NCBI GenBank assembly: GCA_003439945.1
Contig: QVRM01003977.1
Location: forward strand, 248,001-312,000
Length of the DNA: 64,000 bases
Source: Dermanyssus gallinae
Lineage: Eukaryota > Arthropoda > Arachnida > Mesostigmata > Dermanyssidae
Direction of reading: 5' to 3'
Position 1 is the first letter of the stretch. Each line of letters begins with the position of its first letter. Position numbers and translations under genes: made by a program. Positions 47,760 through 58,234 of the stretch are shown piece by piece. The notes under the pieces were generated by a model. The model saw only the letters and a program-made list of their open reading frames with translations, did no database searches and had not been told where the DNA came from.

Positions 47760-48525
47760 AGGTCGTAAAGACCCAGAATAATTAAGTGGTCAAATGGTTA
47801 ACGCAAACTCGTAACTAGGTAAATGATCACACAATGCTAATTGATAACACAGCTCCCACTTTCTGCTAAGATAAATCCAAAATAAATCTAAACAAGTAGT
47901 ATATACATCTACAACTAAACAGACGCTTCAATTCGGTTATGCGAAAAAAAAAAATATATATATATATATTTATTTATGAAAAAAAATATATGTATATATA
48001 TCCGAGCAGGTTCAGAAGCCTGTTAGACTATCACCTTTCCGATAGAAACCATTAGACAATACTGTGTGCAGTTCCTCTACATACGTGTCAACATGCATAT
48101 TTGGCATTTATTTTTGCACATAGAGTCATCGAATACATGTTGATCTGCTCCAGGCAACAAGAACTAGCGCTATATGCGAAAGCAGTGATTTTAGGTAACG
48201 TAAAGTACAAACATACGATACACAGGCGTAGATTGGTACAGTAACAGTTACCCCTAAGGGCCCCGCCATGGAAGAAGAATGGCCATGCAGCAAAGTTCGA
48301 TGCTCGTAAACCGCCTGTCTGTGACCATTGTCCACCAACAGCTTGCTAATCGAGCTTGATAATGCTGTAAATTGGCTGCAATTGCTTAGATTGGACTCGA
48401 ATTGTCGTCATGCCGTTCGATGAGTTGAATGCTTTTGAACGACTTGGCGTGCTGTTATACGGATGTTGTTGTTTAGTCAAAGATATCGGAAAAAAGAAGG
48501 AGAAGAATAACAGGAGGAAGAATAT
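47760..48525. other. No gene seen
   Basis: AT-rich with short A and TA runs; no coding signal. Confidence 0.4.
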
Positions 48526-48584
48526 CCGTCCATGATCTGTAGATGGATGCCGGTCGATATTGTGGACGAGAGTTGCCACAAACA

Positions 48585-48905
48585 AAACAACAACCACAGC
48601 AACAATCACCAGCTAACAGCGGTCACTGCAGCAACAAGGATAACCGCGATAACAACAACAGCAGCAGCAACAACAACAACAACAACAACAACAAGAGCAA
48701 TACCTACAACAACAACAACAGCAGCAATACCTACAACAACAGCAGCAATACCTACAACAACAACAACAGCAGCAATACCTACAACAACAACATTAACAAC
48801 AATACTGCGTCGGTAGCCGGAACAGTAACACAGAGCAGTGTACCTGTGACACAAGACACAAATGTTGTGTTGTTGTTGTTGTTGTTGTTGCTATTGCTGC
48901 TGATT
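48585..48905. repeat. (AAC)n and CAG/CAATACCTA compound repeat
   Basis: (AAC)n with interspersed AGC plus a repeated unit CAGCAGCAATACCTACAAC (three to four times between 48697 and 48787), ending in (GTT)n at 48863-48900. All long frames across it are low-complexity (poly-N, poly-T, poly-V) in every phase. No gene is called. Confidence 0.85.
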
Positions 48906-49289
48906 TAGCTCGTGCTGAGGTTGCGAACTGGCTGGACAACGGCGAGTGAAGTCCGCTGCTGCGTTGATGACACGCACACACACACAACCTCACGGGTGCG
49001 ACTCAGACAAGCAAGCTCTGGCTTCGAACATTTGACAGCGTTGAGTTTTCATTTCATCCACCATACATTTATCAATCAATGGTCAATCGTGCCAGTGAAC
49101 TCTTCAGCTGCCACCGCCACCACCACCATAATGACCATAATAATGATCACCACTATCATCTCTCGCATCACGAACCAAGGTGTAAATCGGTCAGTCAGCC
49201 AGCGAATCAATTAAAAGTCTCTCGTACGGAGATGACTGCTGCGGCTACCACTGCTGCTGCAGCTGATGGTGAAGAGTGAACTTATAGTA

Positions 49290-49560
49290 AGTGTGCATGA
49301 CGCCAAACGTTGAACACAACGTTCCCAACCAGCATTCCCATCGTCATTATCATTACAAGCACCAACACGACAACGAAGAAGCAAACAAGAATGGAGCGAA
49401 GCAACGCCACGACGGCCACAACAACAACAACAACAACAGCAACAACAACAACATCGACATCAGCAACAACAACATCAGCAACAACAACAACCACAGCAAC
49501 AACATCAATAACAACAGCAGCAGCAGCAACTTCAACAAATATTACGAGAAGCAGCAATAA
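49290..49560. repeat. (AAC)n/(CAG)n compound repeat
   Basis: (CAACAA)n with interspersed GCA and CATCAG units from about 49420 to 49540. Low-complexity frames only. Confidence 0.8.
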
Positions 49561-49643
49561 TTATGACCGGCGCGCCTAGCGGTGTCGCCGCCGTTCATCA
49601 CCTATTCACGGAGACACTGTCTCTTTCTCTCTCTCTCTATTTT

Positions 49644-50036
49644 ACGTCAAAGAGCGAAGAGTAATTATTATGTAGATGTGGTTTTTGCATATATATATAT
49701 ATATATAGTCAAAGGGTGAAGAGTAACGATTATGTATCTGGGTAGTTAACCAATAATCCCTCTAAGCTAACCAGATAGCCATGATGTGGTTTTTGCATAT
49801 ATATATATATATATACTTTTCGTCAAAGGGTGAAGAGTAACGATTATGTATCTGGGCAGTTAACCACTAATCCCTCTAAGCTAACCAGATAGCCATGATG
49901 TGGTTTTTGCATATATATATATATATATATATAATATATGCAAAAACCAACATCACTGGCTGATCTGGTTAGCTTGAGAGGGATTAGTGGTTAACTGCCC
50001 AGATACATAATCGTTTACTCGTCACCTTGACGAAAA
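49644..50036. mobile_element. Fold-back (MITE-like) repeat: three direct copies and one inverted copy
   Basis: A unit beginning CGTCAAAGGGTGAAGAGTAA and ending GATGTGGTTTTTGCATATAT occurs in direct order at 49644-49700 (internally deleted), 49708-49815 and 49819-49930. An inverted copy follows at 49937-50036, starting ATATGCAAAAACCAACATCA and ending CACCTTGACGAAAAT. Copies two and three differ by a few bases. The third and inverted copies form a hairpin with arms of about 100 bp around a (TA)n core. There is no coding capacity, so it looks like a non-autonomous fold-back element with tandem amplification of one arm. Confidence 0.8.
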
Positions 50037-50039
50037 TAT

Positions 50040-50307
50040 TTCTTATAGATAATGATATTAGATGTATCAGTAGCAAAGAGATACAGATAGATTAGATTAC
50101 GGATAATATACAATAGTTATGTCAATACATATATAATAAACAGATTACTATTTATAATAATATAATATGTCATAGTGTGTCTACATACAATATTTCTCCT
50201 TTGACCATATGCTTGATGTATAGTGCAAAAACCGTACACGGGATTAGCCTTACGGAAAAACAAAAGAAGTAGGCCATAGCACATGATTAATAAAACGCAC
50301 TTATATT

Positions 50308-50364
<57 letters not shown>

Positions 50365-50390
50365 ATTTTGCATTTACAACCAGGTACGTG
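50040..50390. repeat. AT-rich interval with poly-A/(TA)n tract
   Basis: Poly-A (50308-50323) followed by (TA)n (50324-50368). The rest is AT-rich without signal. Confidence 0.7.
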
Positions 50391-50734
50391 TGTATGTCAT
50401 TATACCCCGTACCCAAGAGACACTGGATGTGTTTACTTCGTTTGAGATGTTAGTTAGCATGATGTTTCAAAGATGTAAAGACAAACACTGCTGTACACTG
50501 CTGTCTAGCAGCACAACTCCTGCTGCTGTTGCAGGAGAACAAGCCAGCCTGTGGACTGTGTTTGTGTCCGGAGCGTGCCAAGCAAGCCGAATCGAATGTG
50601 TCCACCCACCACTTACATTACACACTCACTGGCGTAGTATCTTGTTTTGTCCTGTGGTTTATCGGTGGTGCTGGTGGTGCTGCTACTATACTTACTTACG
50701 AGTGGCACTCGACGAGTTACGCACGGAAGAAAGA

Positions 50735-50753
50735 GCGATTGTCGTTTTCGTCG

Positions 50754-50787
<34 letters not shown>

Positions 50788-50810
50788 CGTCGTTGTCGAT
50801 GTCGTTGGTG
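50735..50810. repeat. (GTT)n/(GTC)n microsatellite
   Basis: About 60 bp of GTT/GTC trinucleotides, giving V, L, F and C homopolymers in each frame. Confidence 0.85.
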
Positions 50811-50859
50811 GGAACGGCTCGTCCTATGAAGGAATCCATTTCGAATTGTCATGAGCTTG

Positions 50860-52150
50860 CTGCAGCCGGAAACACGAACAAACGTGAACGCCGACACCAT
50901 TAACACCAGCGCTACCGCAGTCTCCGCCACCAGACGCAGCTCCAGCCGCATGGGTACGACACGAACCACGACGACAACGACGAATGCTGGTTCCCATCGT
51001 GACTGAGTGTCAGTGACACCGCGGCCGTGCCTTGGTGTTGTGCGTATGTATGTCAGTAGTCTTCAGTTCATCAGTTGTTGGTCAGGTTGGTCAGGTTGGT
51101 CGAATCTCGATTGGGCCGAGATTCGTCCTGCCTGCCAATCGGCATAGGCAACGGCCACAACATCGCCGAAATCACCAATCGTTCGATGAAGTTGGAAACG
51201 CCGACGAATCCCAAAATTGACGAAAACGACGATCAAATTGACGAAGACGACGACGACAACAACGTTATCCTAATTTTGCTTGCAACGAACTGACCACAAT
51301 ACGACGAGTACGACGAACGACGACAAAATGCACCACCGATCACTCACTACGTGAGCATTATTACCATCAGAATCAGCACCGCCACCATTACCATTACCAG
51401 CACTAGCAACAACAATAGCAACAACAACAGCAACAACAGTAGCAACAACAGCAGCAGCACATGAATAACGTCAACAACAACAACAACAACGATGAGCGCG
51501 CGCCGATCGAGGACGGCCCGAACAACAACAACAACAACCGATCCGATGAACGAACTACGAAGACGAGATTGCGAAGAGAGCAGCACAACAACAACAACAA
51601 CAACAACAACAACCACAACAACAGATGATAATGGCGAGGTTGGTTATGATGACAATGGTGGTGGTGGTGATGATGGTGACGATGATGATGAGGCTGACAG
51701 ACGACGAGGATGTTGATGCGATGTGATTATGATGTCCATTGAACCAGGAGCAGGTCGCAGGAGCTTCAGTCAGCCGCCAGCCGCGAGCAATTCCCGCTCC
51801 CCACACTCTTCAGTTGGATTGCTGCTACTGCTGATGCTGCTGTTGCGGTATCTGACAACCAACCGCCCCGTTAGCAGCCCGATCCGCTCGCCGTAGGGTT
51901 GGCGAATACGCCGCCGCCTCAGCGGTGCGACGACACGCTACTCCCCTCCTCCTCCTCGTCTTCCTCCCGGATCAGCCGGACAGTGGTGGGACAACGGCCA
52001 GCTTCTCTCCTCCCGCCATATCCAACTTTGCCCATCTCGGTTCTTTATTCGCCTGTCGCTGTGTCTCTGTCTCCTTCTTCGACACTCTCTTCCGCCATAT
52101 CCGTTCTTTATCTCTCTCCTCCCATCTCACTCTTCTGATCTATCTCGCAC
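50860..52150. repeat. GC-richer, microsatellite-dense region
   Basis: Holds ACG/GAC repeats (51220-51330), (AAC)n with CAG (51400-51490 and 51580-51625), (GGT)/(GAT)n (51655-51695) and CTC/CCT-rich blocks (51935-52140). No exon with splice sites and a domain was found. Since Pellino runs on the minus strand with its 5' end toward this side, it is a possible home for Pellino 5' exons or promoter; this is inference. Confidence 0.5.
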
Positions 52151-52159
52151 ATCCCTATA

Positions 52160-52345
52160 TATCTGATCATCTATATTCACTCATATTGAGTATTCGTATA
52201 ACATAAACAATTATACATTTTATACAATTATACAGTTGTCAGCTCTCGCGGGCCTGTTGGTGGTGTTATTCGAGAGAGACAGGAGGCAGTGCAGTGATCT
52301 ATCTGTTCGCAGGGCCAGGCAGGCAGACGCACGAAACTTCGTGCA
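52160..52345 (-). repeat. Sequence shared with 58075-58215, probable LINE 3' UTR
   Basis: Blocks such as TCATATTGAGTATTCGTATA, CAGTTGTCAG, TTATTCGAGAGAGACAG and GCAGTGATCT recur in the same order at 58075-58215. At both sites a minus-strand LINE coding piece lies immediately at higher coordinates, so this is best read as the 3' UTR of that LINE family. Confidence 0.6.
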
Positions 52346-52386
52346 CACATGAGAAACACAGCGGCAGGACGCACTCGGTGTACTTA

Positions 52387-52486
52387 CGCCTCGTCGACGC
52401 TCGTATTCGAACAGACCAGGTGATAATAGCCATGAACTACGTATGTATATCTGGTATAGACATGGTGGCGATTGTCACATGCAAGA
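52387..52486 (-). pseudogene. LINE ORF2 C-terminal fragment
   Basis: A minus frame reads CDNRHHVYTRYTYVVHGYYHLVCSN across about 30 codons and aligns with the LINE at 54.8 kb (HVYTRY-IVHGYHYLVCSN) and with NRHLIMRHAMHGFHHAVC in the 5.5-kb LINE. The frame ends at 52384-52386, shortly before the cysteine cluster seen in the other copies. It is a small terminal fragment of the same family. Confidence 0.65.
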
Positions 52487-52544
52487 CAAGACCAGACCAG
52501 ACCAGAGGTGAGAGGACTCTCTTTCTCCCTGTATGCCTCTGTCA

Positions 52545-52612
52545 GCTCCCTATATCCCTCCTGTTTCAGCTGCCTATATCCCTCCTGTTTCAGCTGCCTA
52601 TATCCTTGGGTT
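52545..52612. repeat. 24-bp tandem repeat, nearly three units
   Basis: CAGCTGCCTATATCCCTCCTGTTT-type units follow one another with one or two differences (52545, 52569, 52593). In one frame this encodes an eight-residue repeat, but no gene is supported. Confidence 0.85.
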
Positions 52613-52619
52613 AGCCAGC

Positions 52620-54020
52620 GAGAAATGAGGAAAGTCTGCTGGCCAAACAAACACTCAGCCAAAGAAGACGGCAGAGGCAGCCAGCCTGTAGGGAGAGAAT
52701 CTGGAGGAAGGAGGCGTGGAACCCACCAGCCAATTTTGCCGTTTTCTTGTTCTTCTGCCCTCGACTGCTCTCTTCTCGGCTGCCCAAGTCGGCCGAGTCC
52801 GGCCGCCGCTAACTCCCACACCATTAACAGACTCCAGCCAGCATTAAGCCTCTATCGACTGCACACGGTTCGGTTCGCCTGATTGTCAGTTCGTTCTTTC
52901 TTTCCTTGGTTCTTTTTTTGTGGTTGTTTGTTTGTTTGTTTGGGTGCCCCTATTGCTTCCCGACATTTGGTGCCGATGTTTGCTGCTGATTTTCTGACCG
53001 ACGACGATGTGGAAGACACCTCGTCGCCACCGCCGCCGGCGCCACCACTACCAACAAACAATAACAAAGACAACATCGACAAAAATATCTTCATACTTAC
53101 AATGAACTTCTTTCTTCTTCTTCTTCTTCTGAAGAAGAAGAAGTTCTGAAGGAAGAAAAGAGTTGCTACTGCCGCTCTAGCTAGACGACGGCGCCCGGAC
53201 GGACAATCTCGGGGAGTCGCGTCGAAACACGGCCAGAAAAAAACGCCGAGTTCTTTGTCCTTGGATTTGTCGCCAAATCGTCGTCGTTGTTGCTGTTGTT
53301 TTTGTTACAGTCTCGAAATTCGTCTGCTGCTCGGAATTCGTCCCTGCCAATTCGTCAGTTCAGTCATGAACACGAACGAGGCTGGATGAACAAGGAGAGC
53401 GTGCGCGCAATACCTCGCCACCAAAAGATTCCACCAAACAACGATGATACAACAAACCCACACAGCCGCCAGCTGTCGAGGTGTTGTTCGCCCTTGCGAA
53501 CGTATCAATCAACTCTCGTCTCTATCGATGCTCGCTCTCTCGCTCTCTCTCTCTCTACGTCTGTCTGATGTACCACTACTACATTTCTAACTCTTCGAGA
53601 TGTCAATGTTGCTGCTGACTGGCGACGACTCTGTCAATGGAAACGGTCAATCGGTCTCTCTCTCTCTCTCTCTCTCTCGGGCCCGTCAATGGGGCAATGA
53701 AACAAGCTGCTCTCGTAACAGAGGCCGATCGATGGTCGGTCGCACAGTGGTTATAGTCATGATCGAACGCCGACCGTTGCGTCGGTGCGTTTCGCGTCGT
53801 GGCGCCAGCCTCTCTCCCGCCACCGGTGCCGCTATGCACACACTGACTCACACAATCAATTGATTCATTTATGTAATCTTACTCTATGTATCTGTCGATC
53901 TATTCATCTAGTTCTCATCTGTTTATCTGTCATCTATAGGTCATCTTTCGTGACGGCCCCACAACTCACAGCAGCAGCAGCGTCGTCGCTGTCGTCGTTG
54001 AGCACTAACCTAGCCTAGAA
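52620..54020. other. Pyrimidine-rich region, no gene supported
   Basis: Contains (CT)n tracts (53533-53557 and 53654-53680), a (CTT)n/(GAA)n inverted repeat (53103-53145), a (TTTG)n tract (52921-52942) and GC-rich non-repeat DNA. Short frames in several phases compete. It could be promoter or 5' UTR sequence of a gene starting here. Confidence 0.4.
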
Positions 54021-54049
54021 TTCCTCCTCTAATAGAAGAATGTGCTATA

Positions 54050-54065
54050 TATGTATATATATATA

Positions 54066-54149
<84 letters not shown>
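54050..54149. repeat. (TA)n array, left flank of a LINE fragment
   Basis: About 100 bp of TA repeat with a single T-run interruption, ending exactly where the LINE coding sequence begins. Confidence 0.95.
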
Positions 54150-54151
<2 letters not shown>

Positions 54152-54985
54152 CAATTTAGGTGCCATCAAGCGCATTACCTCTATGATAGAGGCGTTCCTT
54201 GTCTCGAAGGGACTTGAGATAAACACCAGGAAGACCAAAGCCATGAAATTCAGGCGTGGAGGTCGATTGGCTGCCAGAGACGTTATACGCTGCTGCGGCC
54301 AACAATTGGAGTTTGTTAACTCTTTCCAGTATCTTGGCCTTCGGGTTCATTATACAGGAACGACGTTCACAGCGCATGTAAACGAAACAGTACGGAAGGC
54401 ACTTGTCTCTCTTTACGGGCAAGTGGGCAATGTTCGAAGACTGTCCGTTCTCTCAGCAGTGAGGCTCTTCATGCTTAAGATTGTTCCGGGGCTGATGTAC
54501 GGTCTTGACAGGGTGTGGAATCCTGGCGAATTTTAACCAGCTTGAAAGGTGTTTTTCATTATATATGAAGCGAGTGCTCTGCTTGCCTATCCGAGCTAGG
54601 AGCCGCTTTGTGTAGCTCATGTCAGGCTGCCCACCGGCTGCTGAAACAATCCGACTAAGGCTGAAGATGCCGCGTTCAGTACCTTACGAATGTTTTATTT
54701 CGGAGTGGGAAGCTAAAGTCGAACAGGCCAGACGGGTCGGTGGTTTGGACGTTTTCAATGCCTTTGGTCTGGTCCTGCATGTGACAATAGCCACGTATAC
54801 ACCAGGTACATAGTGCATGGTTATCACTACCTGGTATGTTCAAACGCAACCTTTTACGAGGAGTACGAGTTGTGTATCTGCTGGTTCTGTCTGCAGAGGT
54901 GTGCCAAGTACCATGCAGTGGAATGCACAGCGCTGGACCGAAAATCGTTGCACTACTTCTCTCGTCGGAAGCGTGAAGAACATAG
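54150..54985 (+). pseudogene. LINE ORF2 3' fragment (FRRGGRL family)
   Basis: A plus frame reads GLEINTRKTKAMKFRRGGRL, IRCCGQQLEFVNSFQYLGLR, ALVSLYGQVGNVRRLSVLSA and MLKIVPGLMYGLDRVWN, ending at a stop at 54534-54536. Further pieces continue in other frames: VPYECFISEWEAKVEQARRV, HVYTRYIVHGYHYLVCSN, ELCICWFCLQRCAKYHAVEC. This is the RT thumb to C-terminal cysteine/histidine region, related to 8.76-9.47 kb. At least two frameshifts and a stop break it. RT motifs A to C are absent. It is flanked on both sides by (TA)n. Confidence 0.85.
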
Positions 54986-54986
54986 A

Positions 54987-54989
<3 letters not shown>

Positions 54990-55023
<34 letters not shown>
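54990..55023. repeat. (TA)n array, right flank of the LINE fragment
   Basis: About 34 bp of TA repeat. Another TA run (55043-55062) leads directly into the next element. Confidence 0.9.
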
Positions 55024-55029
<6 letters not shown>

Positions 55030-55060
55030 TCTTGAAATTACATATGTATATATATATATA

Positions 55061-55680
55061 TAGCACATTCTCGTCGAAAATAATTAAATCCTGGTCAAAC
55101 TCGGTGAGAAGATCAGTTTTGCCAATGGAAATGGGGGACGAAAATGTTTCGTACAGGAGCGAGATGAAAATGTATCTAAGCTCTGATTGTAGCGTGGCTG
55201 TCCGACATAAACCTATAAAATACACGATTGTGAGAGAAACAAGCATACCGACGCATTTTGCAGAAAATTCTACATCGCCTGAAATACAATTGGTCTTAGC
55301 TAGAGCAGAAACTCTAGATACTATAATGTATTTTTGTGCGGAACTCTTCTTAATATCACAATATTTCCTGCTCTAGCCAATGCCAGACATAATTCGGATT
55401 TTATTCCGAATGCCTCAGTATACTCGTTTCTTTTTTTAATTGAGTAATACGTTCTGTCGCAATCGTGGGAGAACGCATTACTTTTTCTATACAAAATCGT
55501 GCATTTTGCAAACTTTTGTCGGACAGCCACCCTATAATAACAGTTTAGAAAAATTCATTAAAAATCATCTCACCCTATACGAAACATTTTTGCTCTTTTT
55601 CCAATTGGCAAACATCATTTTCTCACCGAGCCATGACCATACCCATACAGTGTTTTAGAGGAGATTATCCGGACATCCTG
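55061..55680. mobile_element. Palindromic MITE related to the DD41D transposon
   Basis: Left arm (about 55061-55290) and right arm (about 55450-55680) are inverted relatives. Both resemble the outer 200 bp of the arms at 25941 and 28824: shared blocks are CAAACTCGGTGAGAA, TTTTGCCAATGGAAA, GGCTGTCCGACA and CACGATTGTGA. The right tip reads GGACATCCTG followed by TA, and the left abuts TA. There is no transposase. It looks like a deletion derivative mobilised by such a transposase, now diverged. Confidence 0.75.
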
Positions 55681-55689
55681 TATATACGT

Positions 55690-56515
55690 ATATCGGCGGG
55701 CTAAGGCGATGTCTCAGTGGCCGCCCGCATACTATTCCGCATATTCGAGGGCTGTTGAGAAAACGTAGATATGTTGACATGGTCTGCTTATGCTGTTGCT
55801 AAGATGTACCGCTGATGTAAGACGGTAACGTGTGCATTTAGCATTACATGTCAAGCGAATACTAGATCTACATCTATCCACACAGACAACAGACACACTA
55901 TCAGAAAGATTACGCGTTACGAGTACTTACCGACACCGCTGAACTCTTTGTTTGTGTACTCCCGAGCCTCGAATAGACACGCTGGACGTGGCAACCATCA
56001 CGAAAGACGTCATCATTAGAGAGGATTACGATCCCGCCTTAAGAGTTCGTTACTAACCTGGACTAGGTTGTATTAGGCCTCGCTTGTTGGGAAGCCCTAC
56101 CCGTAGATCCGTTAGAAACCGCCACCGCAACCCTGCTGAGACACTAGCCTGCGTCGTAGACGTCTTACGCCATAGAAACGTTTCGGACTGCGGCAAGCTT
56201 CTCGTAGTCGGAGCAAAGTTATTTGCGCTGCAAAACACCGATGGATCAGCGAGATCTATTGCTTTTTCGTGCATCCGTTGGCTGATACTTTTTTGTGCAT
56301 CCAACGGCTGTTACATCTTAGTGCATCTAACGACTGGCTTTCAAAAGCATTATTCGCAACACCACCGGTCCTTTGGCTTAGGAACAACATGACGAATACC
56401 AACTAGGCGTTTTTCCGACCAACGTTGCGATGGAAATCGCACTCGGTTGGAGCATTTACTGGTTATGTCGCGCCGGGGAGCCGACACTCACTGGAGGTAA
56501 ACGCGGCTAAGTATG
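55690..56515. other. No gene seen
   Basis: No domain recognised; the open frames at 56053-56392 overlap on both strands. Confidence 0.4.
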
Positions 56516-56522
56516 AAGAACT

Positions 56523-56696
56523 CAGCCCGGTGGCGTGGTGACATGCGTCTGCGCCTCGCGACCGAAGGAGACACATAGGTGCGCGGGCTCGAGCCCCACC
56601 GTTGCACATTTTATTTATGGGGGTCCGTCAATGCGGGAAGCAGTCCCATGGACGTTAAATCTTGGCTGAGAGTCAGCCCCGAAAGGATTTTTTTTA
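56523..56696 (+). mobile_element. tRNA-derived SINE, family A, copy 2
   Basis: Same head (GCCCGGTGGCGTGGTG), B box with one change (GGCTCGAGCCCC), and tail (GACGTTAAATCTTGGCTGAG ... AGTCAGCCCC) ending in a T-run, as at 20043-20229. Confidence 0.85.
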
Positions 56697-56699
56697 AAG

Positions 56700-58070
56700 T
56701 ATGAAGCATTACTTCTGTCTGAAGACTCGACTCCGCGCGCAGACGACGCTGCTGCGACATTCCGGGAGTTCTCGTCTGAACTAAAAAAAAAAAGTACACC
56801 TCACGAATTGAAACCTACTAGAAGTGCCTTTATTCTCCGAGCGTATGGCTTGCTAAGCGCTGATGTAGGTCGCAGTAGTAGTAAGCGCATATGTAGATGT
56901 AGTCGATTAAAACTAGTTGGCTTGCTCAGCATCTTAACATAGTTGGTGGACTCGCTGCTTGGTTCTTCCTCCTCATGAGAGAGAAATGCACCTGGGCAAC
57001 TGGGCTCATAAGCTATACGATTTCATCGACCTAAAGAATGACGGCGGTGATCTACAGTTGCTCAACCTGCAGCTCCACCATGACTCTAAAACGCAGGCAC
57101 GTCTACCCTTGTCTAAAAAAAAAGAATTGGGGCTTTGCGATCTTGTCGTCGTGAGTCACTCGCGCCCGTGACATCGATTTCACCGGTGGCGGGAGTGCTG
57201 CACTCCTAGAGCGGCCACGTCTCCGCAGCACTCCCGCCTAGCTCAAAAACGATCTCGTGACAAAAAGGAGCACCTTTCATACGAGACAGGTAACGCACCG
57301 GTAAAACAAGCTCCCAAAAAATGTTTTTAATTCTAGGTAACGCACCGGAAAACACGCGGTTTAATCATGAGCGAGTGACCCCTTCTGCACACTTTTCCAA
57401 GTGGCCCAGTGGCACGATATTACTATGCTACTTATTTCGACTGAGGGAAGTAGTTGGTGTGGCATGGAGCTGCATCGGACTCACAGCCTGTTTGGTCCGA
57501 CGCAGCGCGTTTCGTAGAAGGTGCGTAGCAAAGAAATGTGGAAAGGATATGTAACGAAATGTTCGGTACGCATACAACTTCACTGTGCTTGATTTTGAGA
57601 CATGGGGAGCTGGGGGATCCATGAAGGAGAGATCGCTTAGTCTCACCTGCTCTAGGAGAATAAGAGATCGGATAGTTTCTTCGACAGAGAATCTTAATTT
57701 TGATCCAACGAGGCAATGCAGCGGTGGTTATAGGCTATTTGGTCAGATGGGTTAGTCCTGGACAGACCCTGGCCGACGACTGTCGCATAAGCGATACACA
57801 AATGTGCGCGCCTTCTTTCGCCACCTTCCCGATTGCAAGGTCGTTTACCTCGTGCCATTGAGCTCGTTGGTCGGAGCTTTCTGCAAGAGGAATTAGCTGG
57901 GGTTTATACACGTGGAAAGAGAAGCTTTAGGTAGCCGCCAACCATCTTCTATCGCTAGAATCTCATCACGGAGTATACCTACTGAGATTGTGCTTTTATT
58001 ATCTAATTATAGAAGAAGAATATTTAGAAAAATAACTATATCACAATGAAAACAATTTTCATAGATATCA
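56700..58070. other. No gene supported
   Basis: A 70-codon plus frame at 56959-57171 (EREMHLGNWAHKLYDFIDLK) looks mildly protein-like but has no recognised domain. A GC-rich hairpin lies at 57188-57238. Confidence 0.35.
57188..57238. repeat. Perfect 14-bp GC-rich hairpin
   Basis: GGCGGGAGTGCTGC (57188-57201) and GCAGCACTCCCGCC (57225-57238) are exact reverse complements with a 23-base loop. It could form a stable RNA hairpin if transcribed. Confidence 0.8.
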
Positions 58071-58074
58071 TCAT

Positions 58075-58215
58075 CACATGTATTTCACTGATATTGAGTA
58101 TGCATATAACATAGATACTTAACTGTTGTCAGTTGCTCTCGACATGTTATTCGCGAGAGACAGTGCAGTGATCTCTTCGTAAGAGCTAGACAGACAGATG
58201 CATGATACTTCGTAC
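58075..58215 (-). repeat. Sequence shared with 52160-52345, probable LINE 3' UTR
   Basis: Similar to 52160-52345 in order and orientation, with internal length differences. It lies at the 3' side of a minus-strand LINE fragment. Confidence 0.6.
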
Positions 58216-58234
58216 TTTGGAACCGAAGCCCCTG

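Noticed and set aside
48532..49579. Poly-N/poly-T proteins
   Set aside because: All three frames are low complexity; no non-repeat domain, no splice support.
49644..50036. CRISPR array
   Set aside because: Repeats are long, with TA spacers and an inverted copy; the context is eukaryotic.
56959..57171. 70-codon protein-like frame
   Set aside because: No recognised domain, no clear splice sites, and too short to claim.
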